Shown: positions 35,746-44,134 of the stretch, piece by piece | How positions within the stretch are numbered: position 1 is the first letter of the stretch | How the letters are laid out: every line of letters begins with the position of its first letter | From: Pseudobdellovibrio sp031428275 | Lineage (GTDB): Bacteria; Bdellovibrionota; Bdellovibrionia; Bdellovibrionales; Bdellovibrionaceae | Direction of reading: 5' to 3' | DNA length: 64,000 bases | Assembly: GCA_031428275.1 (NCBI GenBank) | Contig: JANPPC010000019.1 | Span: 78,540-142,539, forward strand | Made by a program: the position numbers and the translations under genes | The notes under the pieces: model-generated | Databases searched by the model: none | The model's input: only the letters and a program-made list of their open reading frames with translations | Told to the model about the DNA's origin: nothing

Positions 35746-36297
35746 CTAGAAGTAACCTTCGTCGTCTTCGTCTTCTTCGGCTTTAACTTTTTTGTCGTCA
35801 GCCATGTCATCTTCAAGGTCTTCTTCAAGATCTTCTTCTTGAGAATCATCTTCTAAATCTTCAAAAGTTCCTTGAGCATCTTCTTCAGCGTCTTCATCTT
35901 CTAATGGTTCAGCGTTTGATAATGCATCTTCATCTTCTAAACCAACCATAGAATCCATTTCAGATTCATCGTCGAACTCATTAGCTAAGTCCTTATCTAA
36001 AGCGTTTGCCGGAGCAGTCGCTTTAGCTGATTTTTTTGCTACCGGCTTTTTTGCAGCTGGCTTAGCAGCCTTCGCCGTAACTTTTTTAGCTGGAGCCTTT
36101 TTCGCAACTGCTTTTTTTGCAGCTGGCTTAGCTGCAACTTTTTTTGCCGGAGCTTTTTTAGCTGCCGATTTCTTTGCCGGCTTAGCCGCTTTTTTTACTA
36201 CTTTTTTAGCTGGCTTCGTAGCCTTTTTCGCTGGTTTAGCAGCAGCTTTTTTTACGGTCTTCTTAGCTGGTTTAGCAGCTTTCTTCTTCTTAGCCAT
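35746..36297 (-). CDS. Two-block histone-H1-like protein: Lys/Ala/Pro-rich N half, acidic C half
   Basis: 183 aa with almost no hydrophobic core. Residues 1-92 are built from KKAAKPAKK-like units, with about 40 Lys and no Asp or Glu. Residues 101-180 are mostly Asp and Glu ('EDLEEDLEDDMADD'), ending 'DEGYF'. The basic half matches AlgP/histone-H1-like tails that bind DNA or RNA. The acidic half could mask it, bind other basic proteins or promote phase separation. It is a single gene between two terminated or oppositely oriented units, so it is probably monocistronic. Repetitive sequence makes homology search unreliable. Confidence 0.85.
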   Translation of the reverse strand: MAKKKKAAKPAKKTVKKAAAKPAKKATKPAKKVVKKAAKPAKKSAAKKAPAKKVAAKPAAKKAVAKKAPAKKVTAKAAKPAAKKPVAKKSAKATAPANALDKDLANEFDDESEMDSMVGLEDEDALSNAEPLEDEDAEEDAQGTFEDLEDDSQEEDLEEDLEDDMADDKKVKAEEDEDDEGYF

Positions 36298-36407
36298 GTA
36301 TTACCTCTTTTATTAAAATGAATGAGTAAACCCAAAACCGACTAGAGAGTATCTAGCTTTGATTAGGTCGGCAAGTTTTGGCTAAAAGTTAAAATATAAT
36401 TTATCTA

Positions 36408-37181
36408 TTACAAGCGGAAATAGTCTTCTAAGATGCGTGATAAGCTAGGCGGAATAATCGTTGATACGAACATGCCCGGGGGGTGGCTGGCCTTTGCAGG
36501 AACATATGAAAGGTAACCAAAGGTCTTACTTTTGTCTGAATTCTTAATCGGAAGCGAAAACTTAAACGGAAGTGCTGCTTTAGCGGGCAGAGTCACGTAA
36601 AGTCCAACGGCATTCACGCCAATATAAAGAACGACTTGGGTATTATTGTGAGTTGGAAAATTAAGACCCAAGCTCGGTAGCTCGCCGTAACCCTGCGGCA
36701 TAGCGGGTAGAGAGTCACCGTTGGGTAAGCTAGCCGGAGGTAAAAAGCTAGATCCTTTGATAATGTATTTAACGGGGATACGAACGGCGAACTTCATTCG
36801 ACCCTCAGCATCGATAATCGGTGAAAACGTAATATCGGGGTATTTCGAAAACGATCCAGCAGGGGTGAACATAACTCCTGAAGGAAACGGCACCATAATT
36901 ATAAATTCTCCGCGAACTTTATCGAAATCAAAGGCTAATGCTTTACTGTAATTAGCGCTATCGCTTTCGATGCGACCTTTCAGATCGATTTTTGATAGGG
37001 GATCGACATCGCCGCCGTTGTTCGGAGAATTAGAATCTGAGTTTTGCTCATTATTACTTGAGCTGTTTGAAGTCGAGTTCGTAGCAGAAGAAAGCGAAGC
37101 CGAAGAAAAACCTTTTTCCGTACAAGCGGTTAGGCCCATTGTAGTTGCTAAAAAGATTGTTAAATAAATCTGCTTTGTCAT
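36408..37181 (-). CDS. Hypothetical lipoprotein
   Basis: 257 aa. Signal with lipobox 'GLTAC' (Cys20). It is followed by a Ser/Asn-rich linker (about 25-60), as in surface or periplasmic lipoproteins that need a spacer. The rest is beta-rich with many Pro ('VPFPSGVMFTPAGSF', 'LPPASLPNGDSLPAMPQGYGELP'). No known domain. It lies downstream of flagellin on the same strand, but the flagellin terminator separates them. Confidence 0.7.
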   Translation of the reverse strand: MTKQIYLTIFLATTMGLTACTEKGFSSASLSSATNSTSNSSSNNEQNSDSNSPNNGGDVDPLSKIDLKGRIESDSANYSKALAFDFDKVRGEFIIMVPFPSGVMFTPAGSFSKYPDITFSPIIDAEGRMKFAVRIPVKYIIKGSSFLPPASLPNGDSLPAMPQGYGELPSLGLNFPTHNNTQVVLYIGVNAVGLYVTLPAKAALPFKFSLPIKNSDKSKTFGYLSYVPAKASHPPGMFVSTIIPPSLSRILEDYFRL

Positions 37182-37246
37182 TCGATCCTCACTTCACTGT
37201 TAAGATCGGACGAAGGTCGCACGAACTTAATACGAAAAACATAGAC

Positions 37247-37280
37247 ACAAAATGCAAAACCCCGGCTGTTGCGCCGGGGT
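37247..37280 (-). terminator. Rho-independent terminator of the flagellin gene
   Basis: On the minus strand CCCCGGC (37273-37279) and GCCGGGG (37260-37266) form a 7 bp GC stem with a 6-base loop, followed by TTTTGCATTTTG. It lies 80 bases after the flagellin stop and before the lipoprotein gene. Confidence 0.8.
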
Positions 37281-37358
37281 CTTCCGATTCTGTTTATAAT
37301 TTCGACGATTTCTTTACATTGTCTTTTATAAACTAAGAACTTTTTAATTAAATAAAAC

Positions 37359-38189
37359 CTATCCTAACAACTTAAGTGCTAACTGCGTCGACTGATTAGC
37401 TTGGGCTAGGGTCGCTGTACCAGCCTGTTGTAAAACCGAGTTACGAGCTAAGTCAGAAGAAACTGCAGCTACGTCCGTATCACGTATACGAGAGTTGGCT
37501 GCGGCTAAATTCTCTTCAGTTACTGCTAAAGTATCAACCGTAGAAGTCAGACGATTCTGTAAGGCACCTAGGTTCGAACGCATACCGTTGATATTAGCTT
37601 GCGCGTTGTCTAGCTGCTCAAGTGCGCCCTTAGCTCCTTCTTTAGTAGAGAAATCAACTTCAGATAAGCCCAATGCATCTAGTGTTGCCACGTTTTGCGA
37701 AGAATCGAACTGAATGACATCATTCTCGGTCGCATACAGACCAACTTGAAAATCAAATACAGGTGTCGAACCATCTAATAACTTAGTTGTATTCCAACTA
37801 GCTGTATTTGCAATACGGTCTGTCTCAGCTCTTAATTGCTCAACTTCTAGATTGATGAATCCACGCTCACGGTCACCGACAGTGTCAGAAGCCGCTTGAA
37901 TACCTAGCTCGCGAAGACGAGTAACGATATTAGAAATTTCATTTAAGCCACCCTCAGCAGTTTGAACTAATGAAATACCATCATTGGCGTTTCTACGTGC
38001 TTGTGAAGAAGATTTAATCTGTGCTTTCATATTTTCTGAGATCGCCAAGCCGGCAGCATCGTCAGCAGATTTATTGATACGGCTACCAGATGATAACTGA
38101 GCCATTGAATTTTGAAGACCACGCTGCGTATTCACTAAATTCCGTTGTGAATTAATCGCCGATATATTTGTTGAAATTCTCATTCCCAT
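37359..38189 (-). CDS. fliC: Flagellin
   Basis: 276 aa, a compact flagellin. Conserved N-terminal D0/D1: 'MRISTNISAINSQRNLVNTQRGLQNSMAQLSSGSRINKSADDAAGLAISENMKAQI'. Conserved C-terminal D1/D0: 'LAAANSRIRDTDVAAVSSDLARNSVLQQAGTATLAQANQSTQLALKLLG'. The central variable domain is almost absent, as in other small flagellins. The start ATG has a GGAG SD about 8 bases upstream; a second ATG two codons on is also possible. Exported by the flagellar type III system, it polymerises into the filament. No other flagellar genes are in the window. Other flagellin copies may exist elsewhere. Confidence 0.96.
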   Translation of the reverse strand: MGMRISTNISAINSQRNLVNTQRGLQNSMAQLSSGSRINKSADDAAGLAISENMKAQIKSSSQARRNANDGISLVQTAEGGLNEISNIVTRLRELGIQAASDTVGDRERGFINLEVEQLRAETDRIANTASWNTTKLLDGSTPVFDFQVGLYATENDVIQFDSSQNVATLDALGLSEVDFSTKEGAKGALEQLDNAQANINGMRSNLGALQNRLTSTVDTLAVTEENLAAANSRIRDTDVAAVSSDLARNSVLQQAGTATLAQANQSTQLALKLLG

Positions 38190-38238
38190 TTGTAAACTCC
38201 ATTTTAACGTATAGTTAAATAAATTATGTTATTAGTGT

Positions 38239-38265
38239 CATATCTTCTTCTTCCTTAAAGTTTTA
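38239..38265 (-). promoter_or_regulatory. Probable sigma-28 (FliA) promoter of flagellin
   Basis: On the minus strand TAAA (38262-38265), 15 bases, then AAGATATG (38239-38246), compared with the flagellar consensus TAAA-N15-(GC)CGATAA/T. The spacing is exact and GATA is kept; the leading CC is replaced by AA. It would give a 5' leader of about 45 bases. Confidence 0.45.
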
Positions 38266-38677
38266 TTCATGGCATCCTAGCCAATCGTTGTTTTTAAAAT
38301 CTATTAAAGTAATTCTTCCGTAAAAAATTTACTCTTCCGTAAAATCGTCCTTGAGTCCTCCTTCTTAAAGTAGATAGAGAAAAAACAGTCAATTCTGTTT
38401 TTGCTCGAGAGACATCCTGCCTCTGTTTTGTTTGTACACTACTCTGATCGGGATATACGAAGTGATCTTGACAGGACTCAAGAATAGAAAAGAATGTTTT
38501 TACTAGATAAATGAATATTCTAGATCCTGCTTCAGTCGTGGTTTTCACGACGCTTGTCTACGTCTTAGTTTCTTCGTCGAGTCCGTAAATCACGTTCGTC
38601 GCGTCTGGGGAATGTCAAATTTTGCTCGAGCAATAGATATAAAACAATTTGCGTGGCAAATCGTAAGTGCAGCAGGC
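38266..38677. other. Long intergenic stretch upstream of flagellin with repeats and a hairpin
   Basis: About 410 bases without a convincing gene. Two copies of TCTTCCGTAAAA occur at 38314-38325 and 38333-38344, 19 bases apart, close to the flagellin promoter. A perfect hairpin GTCGTG (38535-38540)/CACGAC (38546-38551) with a 5-base loop lies further out. A palindrome GCTCGAGC is near 38625. An 84-codon frame on the minus strand (38294-38548) has no recognisable protein character. The region may hold regulator sites or a small RNA. Confidence 0.4.
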
Positions 38678-38977
38678 TTAATCTATTTCTAAAAATCGAC
38701 AGAAGGCAATTTTGCCAGATAGTTCGTAAGATTGAATTTGGTTTCGCTGCAAGTGAGGTTCAGTTTGAAAACCCAAGGTGCAGGTTTCGCTCTGAGCGGC
38801 GAAGTGAGAGCAATCTTCGCAAGAGAATGGCAAAGTATATGCATTGTAGTCTTGTGGATTGACAGATTCTTTTTTAATAGACGAACCTATTCGCTTTGGC
38901 GTTTTAGGCTTTCGGATATGGGGCTTAATAGGAGTTTGTGATGTTTCACGCATTGACAAGCGCCACACATAACTCAT
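38678..38977 (-). CDS. Small Cys-rich protein, possible metal-binding
   Basis: 99 aa from the first ATG (or 91 aa from the ATG at 38953; the choice is open). The N-terminal half is basic and Pro-rich ('HIRKPKTPKRIGSS'). The C-terminal half has an ordered set of Cys and His: 'FSCEDCSHFAAQSETCTLGF', 'EPHLQRNQ' and 'GKIAFCRFLEID'. The C-x2-C...C...H...C spacing suggests a zinc or Fe-S site. It is divergent from clpB, with 25 bases between starts. I take it as real because of the motif order; the family is unnamed to me. Confidence 0.55.
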   Translation of the reverse strand: MSYVWRLSMRETSQTPIKPHIRKPKTPKRIGSSIKKESVNPQDYNAYTLPFSCEDCSHFAAQSETCTLGFQTEPHLQRNQIQSYELSGKIAFCRFLEID

Positions 38978-39002
38978 CTTTATAACAGAGGTAAAGTTAA
39001 AA

Positions 39003-41549
39003 ATGAGCAGTGATCTACAGAAAATGACTCACAAAAGCCAAGAAGCCATGCAGGCTGCTGCAAAATTAGCAGAAGAATCGAAGCACTCGGTCGTCGAGCC
39101 CGAACACTTACTGAAAGAACTCGCCGAGCAAGACGGTGGATTAGTCGTACGATTGCTCGAAGAAGCGCAAGTTGAACCTAAAAGTTTAATTACAGCCTTG
39201 GTGCAGTCCTTTCAAAAAATGGCTAAGCTTGCGACGGCGTCGACGCAAGTGTACGCCAGCAATCGTTTGCAACGCGTTTTTCAAGACGCCGATAAAGAGT
39301 CTAGGGCCATCGGAGACGAACTTATATCGACCGAGCATTTTCTAATCGCGATGATTAAGTCTTCAGATAGTGAATTAAAAAAAGTGTTTCAAGAAGCCAA
39401 GATCAAGTTACCAGTTATTCTTGAAGCCTTAAAAAAAATTAAAGGAAATAAAAAAGTGACGAGCGAAGATCCAGAAAATCAATATGAAGTTTTAAAAAAA
39501 TATGCCCGCGACTTAACTGAGCTAGCGGCTAGCGGCAAGCTAGACCCTGTCGTCGGCCGTGACGAAGAAATTCGCCGCGTGATTCAAGTTTTATCAAGAC
39601 GCACAAAAAATAATCCGGTTCTCATCGGTGAACCAGGGGTAGGTAAGACTGCTATAGCGGAAGGCTTAGCATTACGAATTATTCAAGAAGACGTGCCCGA
39701 AAATCTTTTAGGCAAAAAATTAATGTCATTAGACATCGGGGCATTGATCGCGGGTGCTAAGTACCGCGGTGAATTCGAAGATCGCCTTAAAGCCGTCATT
39801 AAAGAAGTTACGGGCAGCGAAGGCCAGATTATTCTATTCATCGACGAAATGCATACGCTCGTTGGCGCCGGTAAGGGCGAGGGCGCTATGGATGCCGGTC
39901 AGTTGCTTAAGCCTGCTTTAGCGCGCGGTGAATTACGCTGTATTGGCGCTACAACTTTGGATGAGTACCGTAAAAATATCGAGAAAGATCCGGCTCTTGA
40001 GCGTCGTTTTCAAACGGTCTTGGTTGACGAGCCTTCGGTTGAAGAAACGATCACCATCTTACGCGGCCTCAAAGAAAAGTACGAAGTGCATCATGGCGTA
40101 CAAATCACCGACGGAGCTTTGGTCGCGGCGGCGAAACTTTCGCATCGTTATATCACCAATCGTTTTCTTCCGGACAAAGCCATTGATTTAGTCGACGAAG
40201 CCGCTAGTAAGCTTAATATCGAAAACCGCAGCGTACCTGAAGAAATCGATGAGATTAATCGCAAAATTTTAAGCCTTAAAGTTGAGATCGAATCACTAAA
40301 AAAAGAAACTGATGCTCAATCCGTTGAGCGTCGTACAAAAATTCAAGATGAATTAAAAACTCTTACCAGCCAGTCTCAACAGCAAAAAGAAAAATGGCAG
40401 CTTGAGCGCAGTCACATTGACGACGTTAAAAAAATTAAAACTGAAATCGAAACGGTCAAGAATGATATTTCCCGCGTTGAGCGCGAAGCTAATTTTGAAA
40501 AAGCAGCCCAGCTAAAGTACGGGCGTCTGCCTGAACTAGAAAAAAAGCTTAGCCAGTTAGAAGAAAGTATTAAAAGTAATACTTCTGCATTGCTGAAAGA
40601 AAAAGTAGATCAAGAAGATATCGCCGACGTCGTTTCTAAATGGACTAAAATTCCAGTTTCAAAAATGCTCGAAGGCGAATCGCATAAGTTACTGCGCATG
40701 GAAGACGAGCTTAAACGTCGTGTGATTGGTCAAGATCACGCGCTTACAATCATTTCTGATGCCATTCGCAGATCACGCGCCGAAATAGGCGATCCAAATC
40801 GCCCAATGGGAAGTTTTATTTTCGTTGGGCCGACGGGTGTCGGTAAAACTGAAACTGTAAAGGCTTTAGCTGAATTTCTATTTGATGATCCAGCAGCAAT
40901 TGTACGCATCGATATGAGTGAATACATGGAGAAGCATTCAGTATCTCGTTTGATCGGAGCACCCCCGGGTTACGTCGGCTTTGAAGAGGGTGGCCAGTTA
41001 ACCGAAGCTGTTCGCAGAAAGCCTTATTCAGTGGTGTTGTTTGATGAAATTGAAAAAGCGCACGGTGATGTATTTAACGTCCTATTACAAATGCTGGATG
41101 AAGGCCGCTTAACAGATAGCCAAGGGCGCACGGTTGATTTTAAAAATACGATCATCGTCATGACTTCGAATCTAGGAGCCGGACAAGGGCACGAGGCCAT
41201 TCAAGCCGCGCTTCGCCAATTTTTCCGTCCCGAATTTTTGAATCGGGTTGATGACGTGATTGAATTCACCGCGCTTGAAATGAAAAACATGAGCGGCATT
41301 GTGAAAATTCAATTAAAAGAAATTGTTAAACGCTTGGCCGATCGACAAATTGAGCTACAAATGACTGACGCCCTTTACGAGTGGCTGGCTAAGCGGGGAT
41401 TTGATCCCCAGTTCGGAGCTCGTCCGTTAAGACGCCTGATCCAGAACGAAGTTTTAAATCCTTTATCGAAGAAGTTGATTGCTCAAGAAATCAAGCCAAA
41501 CTCAAAAGTGGTGATTGATGTAAAAGACGGAAATATTGTATTTGGCTAG
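39003..41549 (+). CDS. clpB: ATP-dependent disaggregase ClpB
   Basis: 848 aa, near the usual 857. Clp N-repeats lie at about 1-145. NBD1 has Walker A 'GEPGVGKT' (209-216) and Walker B 'ILFIDEMHTLVGAG'. The middle coiled-coil domain is about 400-520 ('ERRTKIQDELKTLTSQSQQQKEKW'), the hallmark of ClpB against ClpA/C. NBD2 has 'GPTGVGKTETVKALAE' and 'VVLFDEIEKAHGDVFNVLLQ', then the D2 small domain. It lacks a ClpP-binding loop. With DnaK it rescues aggregated proteins. No heat-shock promoter or CIRCE element is obvious in the short gap upstream. Confidence 0.97.
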   Translation: MSSDLQKMTHKSQEAMQAAAKLAEESKHSVVEPEHLLKELAEQDGGLVVRLLEEAQVEPKSLITALVQSFQKMAKLATASTQVYASNRLQRVFQDADKESRAIGDELISTEHFLIAMIKSSDSELKKVFQEAKIKLPVILEALKKIKGNKKVTSEDPENQYEVLKKYARDLTELAASGKLDPVVGRDEEIRRVIQVLSRRTKNNPVLIGEPGVGKTAIAEGLALRIIQEDVPENLLGKKLMSLDIGALIAGAKYRGEFEDRLKAVIKEVTGSEGQIILFIDEMHTLVGAGKGEGAMDAGQLLKPALARGELRCIGATTLDEYRKNIEKDPALERRFQTVLVDEPSVEETITILRGLKEKYEVHHGVQITDGALVAAAKLSHRYITNRFLPDKAIDLVDEAASKLNIENRSVPEEIDEINRKILSLKVEIESLKKETDAQSVERRTKIQDELKTLTSQSQQQKEKWQLERSHIDDVKKIKTEIETVKNDISRVEREANFEKAAQLKYGRLPELEKKLSQLEESIKSNTSALLKEKVDQEDIADVVSKWTKIPVSKMLEGESHKLLRMEDELKRRVIGQDHALTIISDAIRRSRAEIGDPNRPMGSFIFVGPTGVGKTETVKALAEFLFDDPAAIVRIDMSEYMEKHSVSRLIGAPPGYVGFEEGGQLTEAVRRKPYSVVLFDEIEKAHGDVFNVLLQMLDEGRLTDSQGRTVDFKNTIIVMTSNLGAGQGHEAIQAALRQFFRPEFLNRVDDVIEFTALEMKNMSGIVKIQLKEIVKRLADRQIELQMTDALYEWLAKRGFDPQFGARPLRRLIQNEVLNPLSKKLIAQEIKPNSKVVIDVKDGNIVFG

Positions 41550-41587
41550 TGGCTGATATCAATGCCATATACAAATGCCAGATGACC

Positions 41588-41637
41588 GAATTCTTCTACT
41601 TACGACTAGTTTGATATGGGTTTAGGTAGAAGAATTC
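41588..41637. repeat. Perfect 12 bp inverted repeat after clpB
   Basis: GAATTCTTCTAC (41588-41599) and GTAGAAGAATTC (41626-41637), extendable by up to three further pairs inward with one G-T. It starts 38 bases after the clpB stop. No T-run follows either side, so it could be a rho-dependent or processing end of the clpB mRNA, or a protein-binding site for the next gene. Confidence 0.6.
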
Positions 41638-41677
41638 TAGAATCAGCCGTATCCTGAACCTCATCACAGGAGCGATT

Positions 41678-42229
41678 ATTAAAACATTTCATATTAAAAT
41701 TTTAGTTAGTTGTTTATTCGTTTTAATGGCGGCCATAACTTCGCAGGCGCAATCACGTAAGCCGGCAAGTTCAAGTTCCCGCGAAAAACCTTTGGTCGAT
41801 ATTGATTTGGGCGGGTCAGCGGGTACGTATAACGGAAGAACTTATAGCGAAGTTAACCTAGGGGTTAATATTAATTTTACGCAATGGCTTACTTGGCGCA
41901 ATGCCGGTTTTAAGCGTTTCAGCAGCCAGGGTGAAAAAGATATTACCGGTCTTGATTCAACCCTTCGACTGATTAATACCTTAAAATTTGATGGTGGTTC
42001 TTTTCGTGTATTTGCCGGAGCGGGTTACCGATTTGCTGATCCTTCAGAAAAGAACGCGGCCTTGGCAGAGGCTGGTCTGGGTCTAAATGCCGGACGTTTC
42101 GGAATCAGCGGCGGCGCAAAATATTTAAAGTATGACAAGGTCCAGTTAGATTCAGCCGGGGCCGAGACCAAGCGTGACGACATCATTTACTTCGTTACTT
42201 TATCTGGCGGCGCGGGGCTTAGTTTCTAA
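41678..42229 (+). CDS. Outer-membrane beta-barrel protein with probable AUU start
   Basis: 183 aa if translation starts at ATT 41678, which sits 5 bases after AGGAG (41668-41672). That start gives a textbook signal peptide ('KTFHIKILVSCLFVLMAA' then 'SQA|QS'). The first ATG (41726) has no SD and would cut the signal in half. The frame is closed upstream at 41627, and no ATG, GTG or TTG lies between. The mature part is a barrel: 'VDIDLGGSAGTYNGRTYSEVNLGVNINF', 'FRVFAGAGYRFAD', ending 'FVTLSGGAGLSF' with terminal Phe. No specific function is known. Confidence 0.7.
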   Translation: MKTFHIKILVSCLFVLMAAITSQAQSRKPASSSSREKPLVDIDLGGSAGTYNGRTYSEVNLGVNINFTQWLTWRNAGFKRFSSQGEKDITGLDSTLRLINTLKFDGGSFRVFAGAGYRFADPSEKNAALAEAGLGLNAGRFGISGGAKYLKYDKVQLDSAGAETKRDDIIYFVTLSGGAGLSF

Positions 42230-42358
42230 ATATCTTCGTTAGACTGTCGAACTTTTTTTCATTAAAATTTCAAATCAAATATATCTAAATAAAGTTGCAA
42301 AAAAGACTCTAGACTAGACGAAAGTGCGCCGAACTAACGTCTAGCATGGAGTTTTATT

Positions 42359-43468
42359 ATGAAAGCTAATTTATTTCAAACATCGGTCTTACTTGGTTGC
42401 GCTAGTTTTTTTATGAGCGCGACAAAATGCGCGCAGCCGGTGGTCGAATCTCGTTCTTTGAAAAAAAATATCAAAGTTATGCAGGTCGAGGCTTCTGATT
42501 TTCTAGATAACTCGGGCTTCAGCTTTTCAGAAGTCGCTAAAAGCCAGTTTTCTGGCGTTCTGTTTGAAAAAAATTATTTTTATGAAAGAAATATTTATCC
42601 CGTCATTGCAGACGTAACTGTACGCGACCAAAATTATTTTAATGTTAAGAAGGCTTCGGCTGTCGAAGTCGTCGAAGTTAATAAAACAGTCGCGCAAATT
42701 AAAAGATGGTTTCCGCTGGCGAAGACTCAAGATTTAGCCTTCTCCAGAAACTCTTCTTGTTTGATATCTCGTCCGCAGAATTTTATCGCTGGTAAAATCA
42801 ACGCTCTTGAAGCTTATAGCGGAGCTTCGATCCAGTTCGGATTTAATCAAACGGCCGTCCAATTACCAATCGAAGCAAAATTCAAAATGGATAAAATGCG
42901 CATGGATCTTTCATTTCACGCATTCAACCCATGGACGCAGCAAATCGTTAGTAGCGTAAATACCGAAGCCTTTAAAAAAGATTATTCAGCGGGTTTTGGA
43001 ATCGATTTAGGAATTATTCATATCGGTCCCGAATTTTACCGTGTAACAGGCATGGCGGAAGTGACTTTAAAGGGTTTGCAAAATTCGGTGAAAGCTTTAG
43101 CTGAAAAGTTGCTAGCGACCCCGGGTGAGGACTGGGCGACCCGAATCATCTACAGTGGTGATAACAATGTGGTTATCCTGGGTGGAACTGAATTGGGTAT
43201 TAAGGCGGGCGATCAGTTTAAGGTGTTTAATCAAATACACACATGGAACGGCGAAGCCTGCGGCGAAAGTTCTATTTTAACAGGTTCAACGGTTGTTTCA
43301 GACATGCAAGACCCTTGGATTATTCAAATCGACGATGCGGGTACGCAGATGTCAAAAGCTCACGTATTAAACGTAAAAGACGGCACTTCGATTGATTTAG
43401 GTGCACTCGTAAAACTTCATTTGTATAAAGAACAGGTTCAAGCCGCTGCGGCAGCCACCAAGAAATAA
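42359..43468 (+). CDS. Hypothetical secreted protein, weakly FlgT/CsgG-like
   Basis: 369 aa with an SD GGAG 8 bases before the ATG. Signal ending near 'SATKCAQP'; the Cys could be lipidated. Central beta-rich region. The C-terminal 'VILGGTELGIKAGDQFKVFNQIHTWNG' resembles the short 'G.k.GD.F.V' barrel found in FlgT-C and related proteins, and the region before it ('GIIHIGPEFYRVTG...LKGLQNSVKALAEKL') resembles CsgG-like lipoproteins. The likeness is weak, so I leave it unnamed. Followed by the hairpin at 43481. Confidence 0.65.
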   Translation: MKANLFQTSVLLGCASFFMSATKCAQPVVESRSLKKNIKVMQVEASDFLDNSGFSFSEVAKSQFSGVLFEKNYFYERNIYPVIADVTVRDQNYFNVKKASAVEVVEVNKTVAQIKRWFPLAKTQDLAFSRNSSCLISRPQNFIAGKINALEAYSGASIQFGFNQTAVQLPIEAKFKMDKMRMDLSFHAFNPWTQQIVSSVNTEAFKKDYSAGFGIDLGIIHIGPEFYRVTGMAEVTLKGLQNSVKALAEKLLATPGEDWATRIIYSGDNNVVILGGTELGIKAGDQFKVFNQIHTWNGEACGESSILTGSTVVSDMQDPWIIQIDDAGTQMSKAHVLNVKDGTSIDLGALVKLHLYKEQVQAAAAATKK

Positions 43469-43480
43469 TGCCCCGCAATA

Positions 43481-43501
43481 ACCCCATCATTCCGGTGGGG
43501 T
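43481..43501 (+). terminator. Possible terminator before ribE
   Basis: ACCCCA (43481-43486) pairs with TGGGGT (43496-43501) around a 9-base loop, 12 bases after the preceding stop. The following bases are only moderately T-rich, so efficiency is doubtful. No FMN riboswitch fits in the 54 bases before ribE. Confidence 0.4.
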
Positions 43502-43522
43502 CTGTGTTAGATAATAGCCACC

Positions 43523-44134
43523 ATGTTTTCAGGCATTATCGAAGCTCAATCCCGAATCAAAACGCAGTTATCTAACGATCAAGTTATTCGTATTGAAATC
43601 GATAAACCGATTTCTTTCGACGACTTAAAGATTGGCGATAGCATCGCCACAAATGGCGTATGTCTAACCATCGAAAATTTCGACGCCGAAAAAATACAAT
43701 TCTGCCTCGGTGCCGAGACGCTTAGTTTATTAGGCTCAGCTTTTTCACTTTGGGCTAAGTATCCGATTAATTTAGAACGTTCGCTTCGTTTGGGTGACCG
43801 CATACACGGCCATCTTGTAACGGGCCATGTAGATACGGCTGCCAAAGTTTATAAGTCCTACCAAGACGGCGAATGCTGGCAGATGCAAATTGAAATTCCT
43901 CAAGCCCTCAAAAATTACTTTTGGAAGAAGGGCTCAATCTGTTTAAGCGGCGTAAGCTTAACTGTGAACGAGGTTCATAAAAATGCATCGCAAGTTTTAG
44001 TCGATGTTTGTTTGATTCCGGAAACAATAAAAAAAACCAATCTTGCGCAATACCAGCCGGGCGATCTCATTAACGTAGAGGCTGACTATTTGGCAAAAGC
44101 TTACCTAAAACAAAAAGAGGACTCGCTTGCTTAA
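43523..44134 (+). CDS. ribE: Riboflavin synthase alpha chain
   Basis: 203 aa. Two tandem lumazine-binding barrels: 'MFSGIIEAQSRIK...GDSIATNGVCLTIENF' and 'GHLVTGHVDTAAKV...GSICLSGVSLTVNEV'. It dismutates two 6,7-dimethyl-8-ribityllumazine molecules to riboflavin, the last step. It begins the run ribE-ribB-ribH; ribD and a GTP cyclohydrolase II gene are not in the window. Its 3' end overlaps ribB by 8 bases. Confidence 0.94.
   Translation: MFSGIIEAQSRIKTQLSNDQVIRIEIDKPISFDDLKIGDSIATNGVCLTIENFDAEKIQFCLGAETLSLLGSAFSLWAKYPINLERSLRLGDRIHGHLVTGHVDTAAKVYKSYQDGECWQMQIEIPQALKNYFWKKGSICLSGVSLTVNEVHKNASQVLVDVCLIPETIKKTNLAQYQPGDLINVEADYLAKAYLKQKEDSLA

Noticed and set aside
38294..38548. 84-codon open frame on the minus strand upstream of flagellin
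   Set aside because: No domain or credible SD, odd composition, and it covers the direct repeats; more likely non-coding.
38863..39002. Sigma-32 promoter or CIRCE element before clpB
   Set aside because: TTGACA words occur but with no -10 at workable spacing, and no TTAGCACTC repeat is found.
43469..43522. FMN riboswitch before ribE
   Set aside because: The gap is only 54 bases and none of the conserved FMN-element boxes are present.
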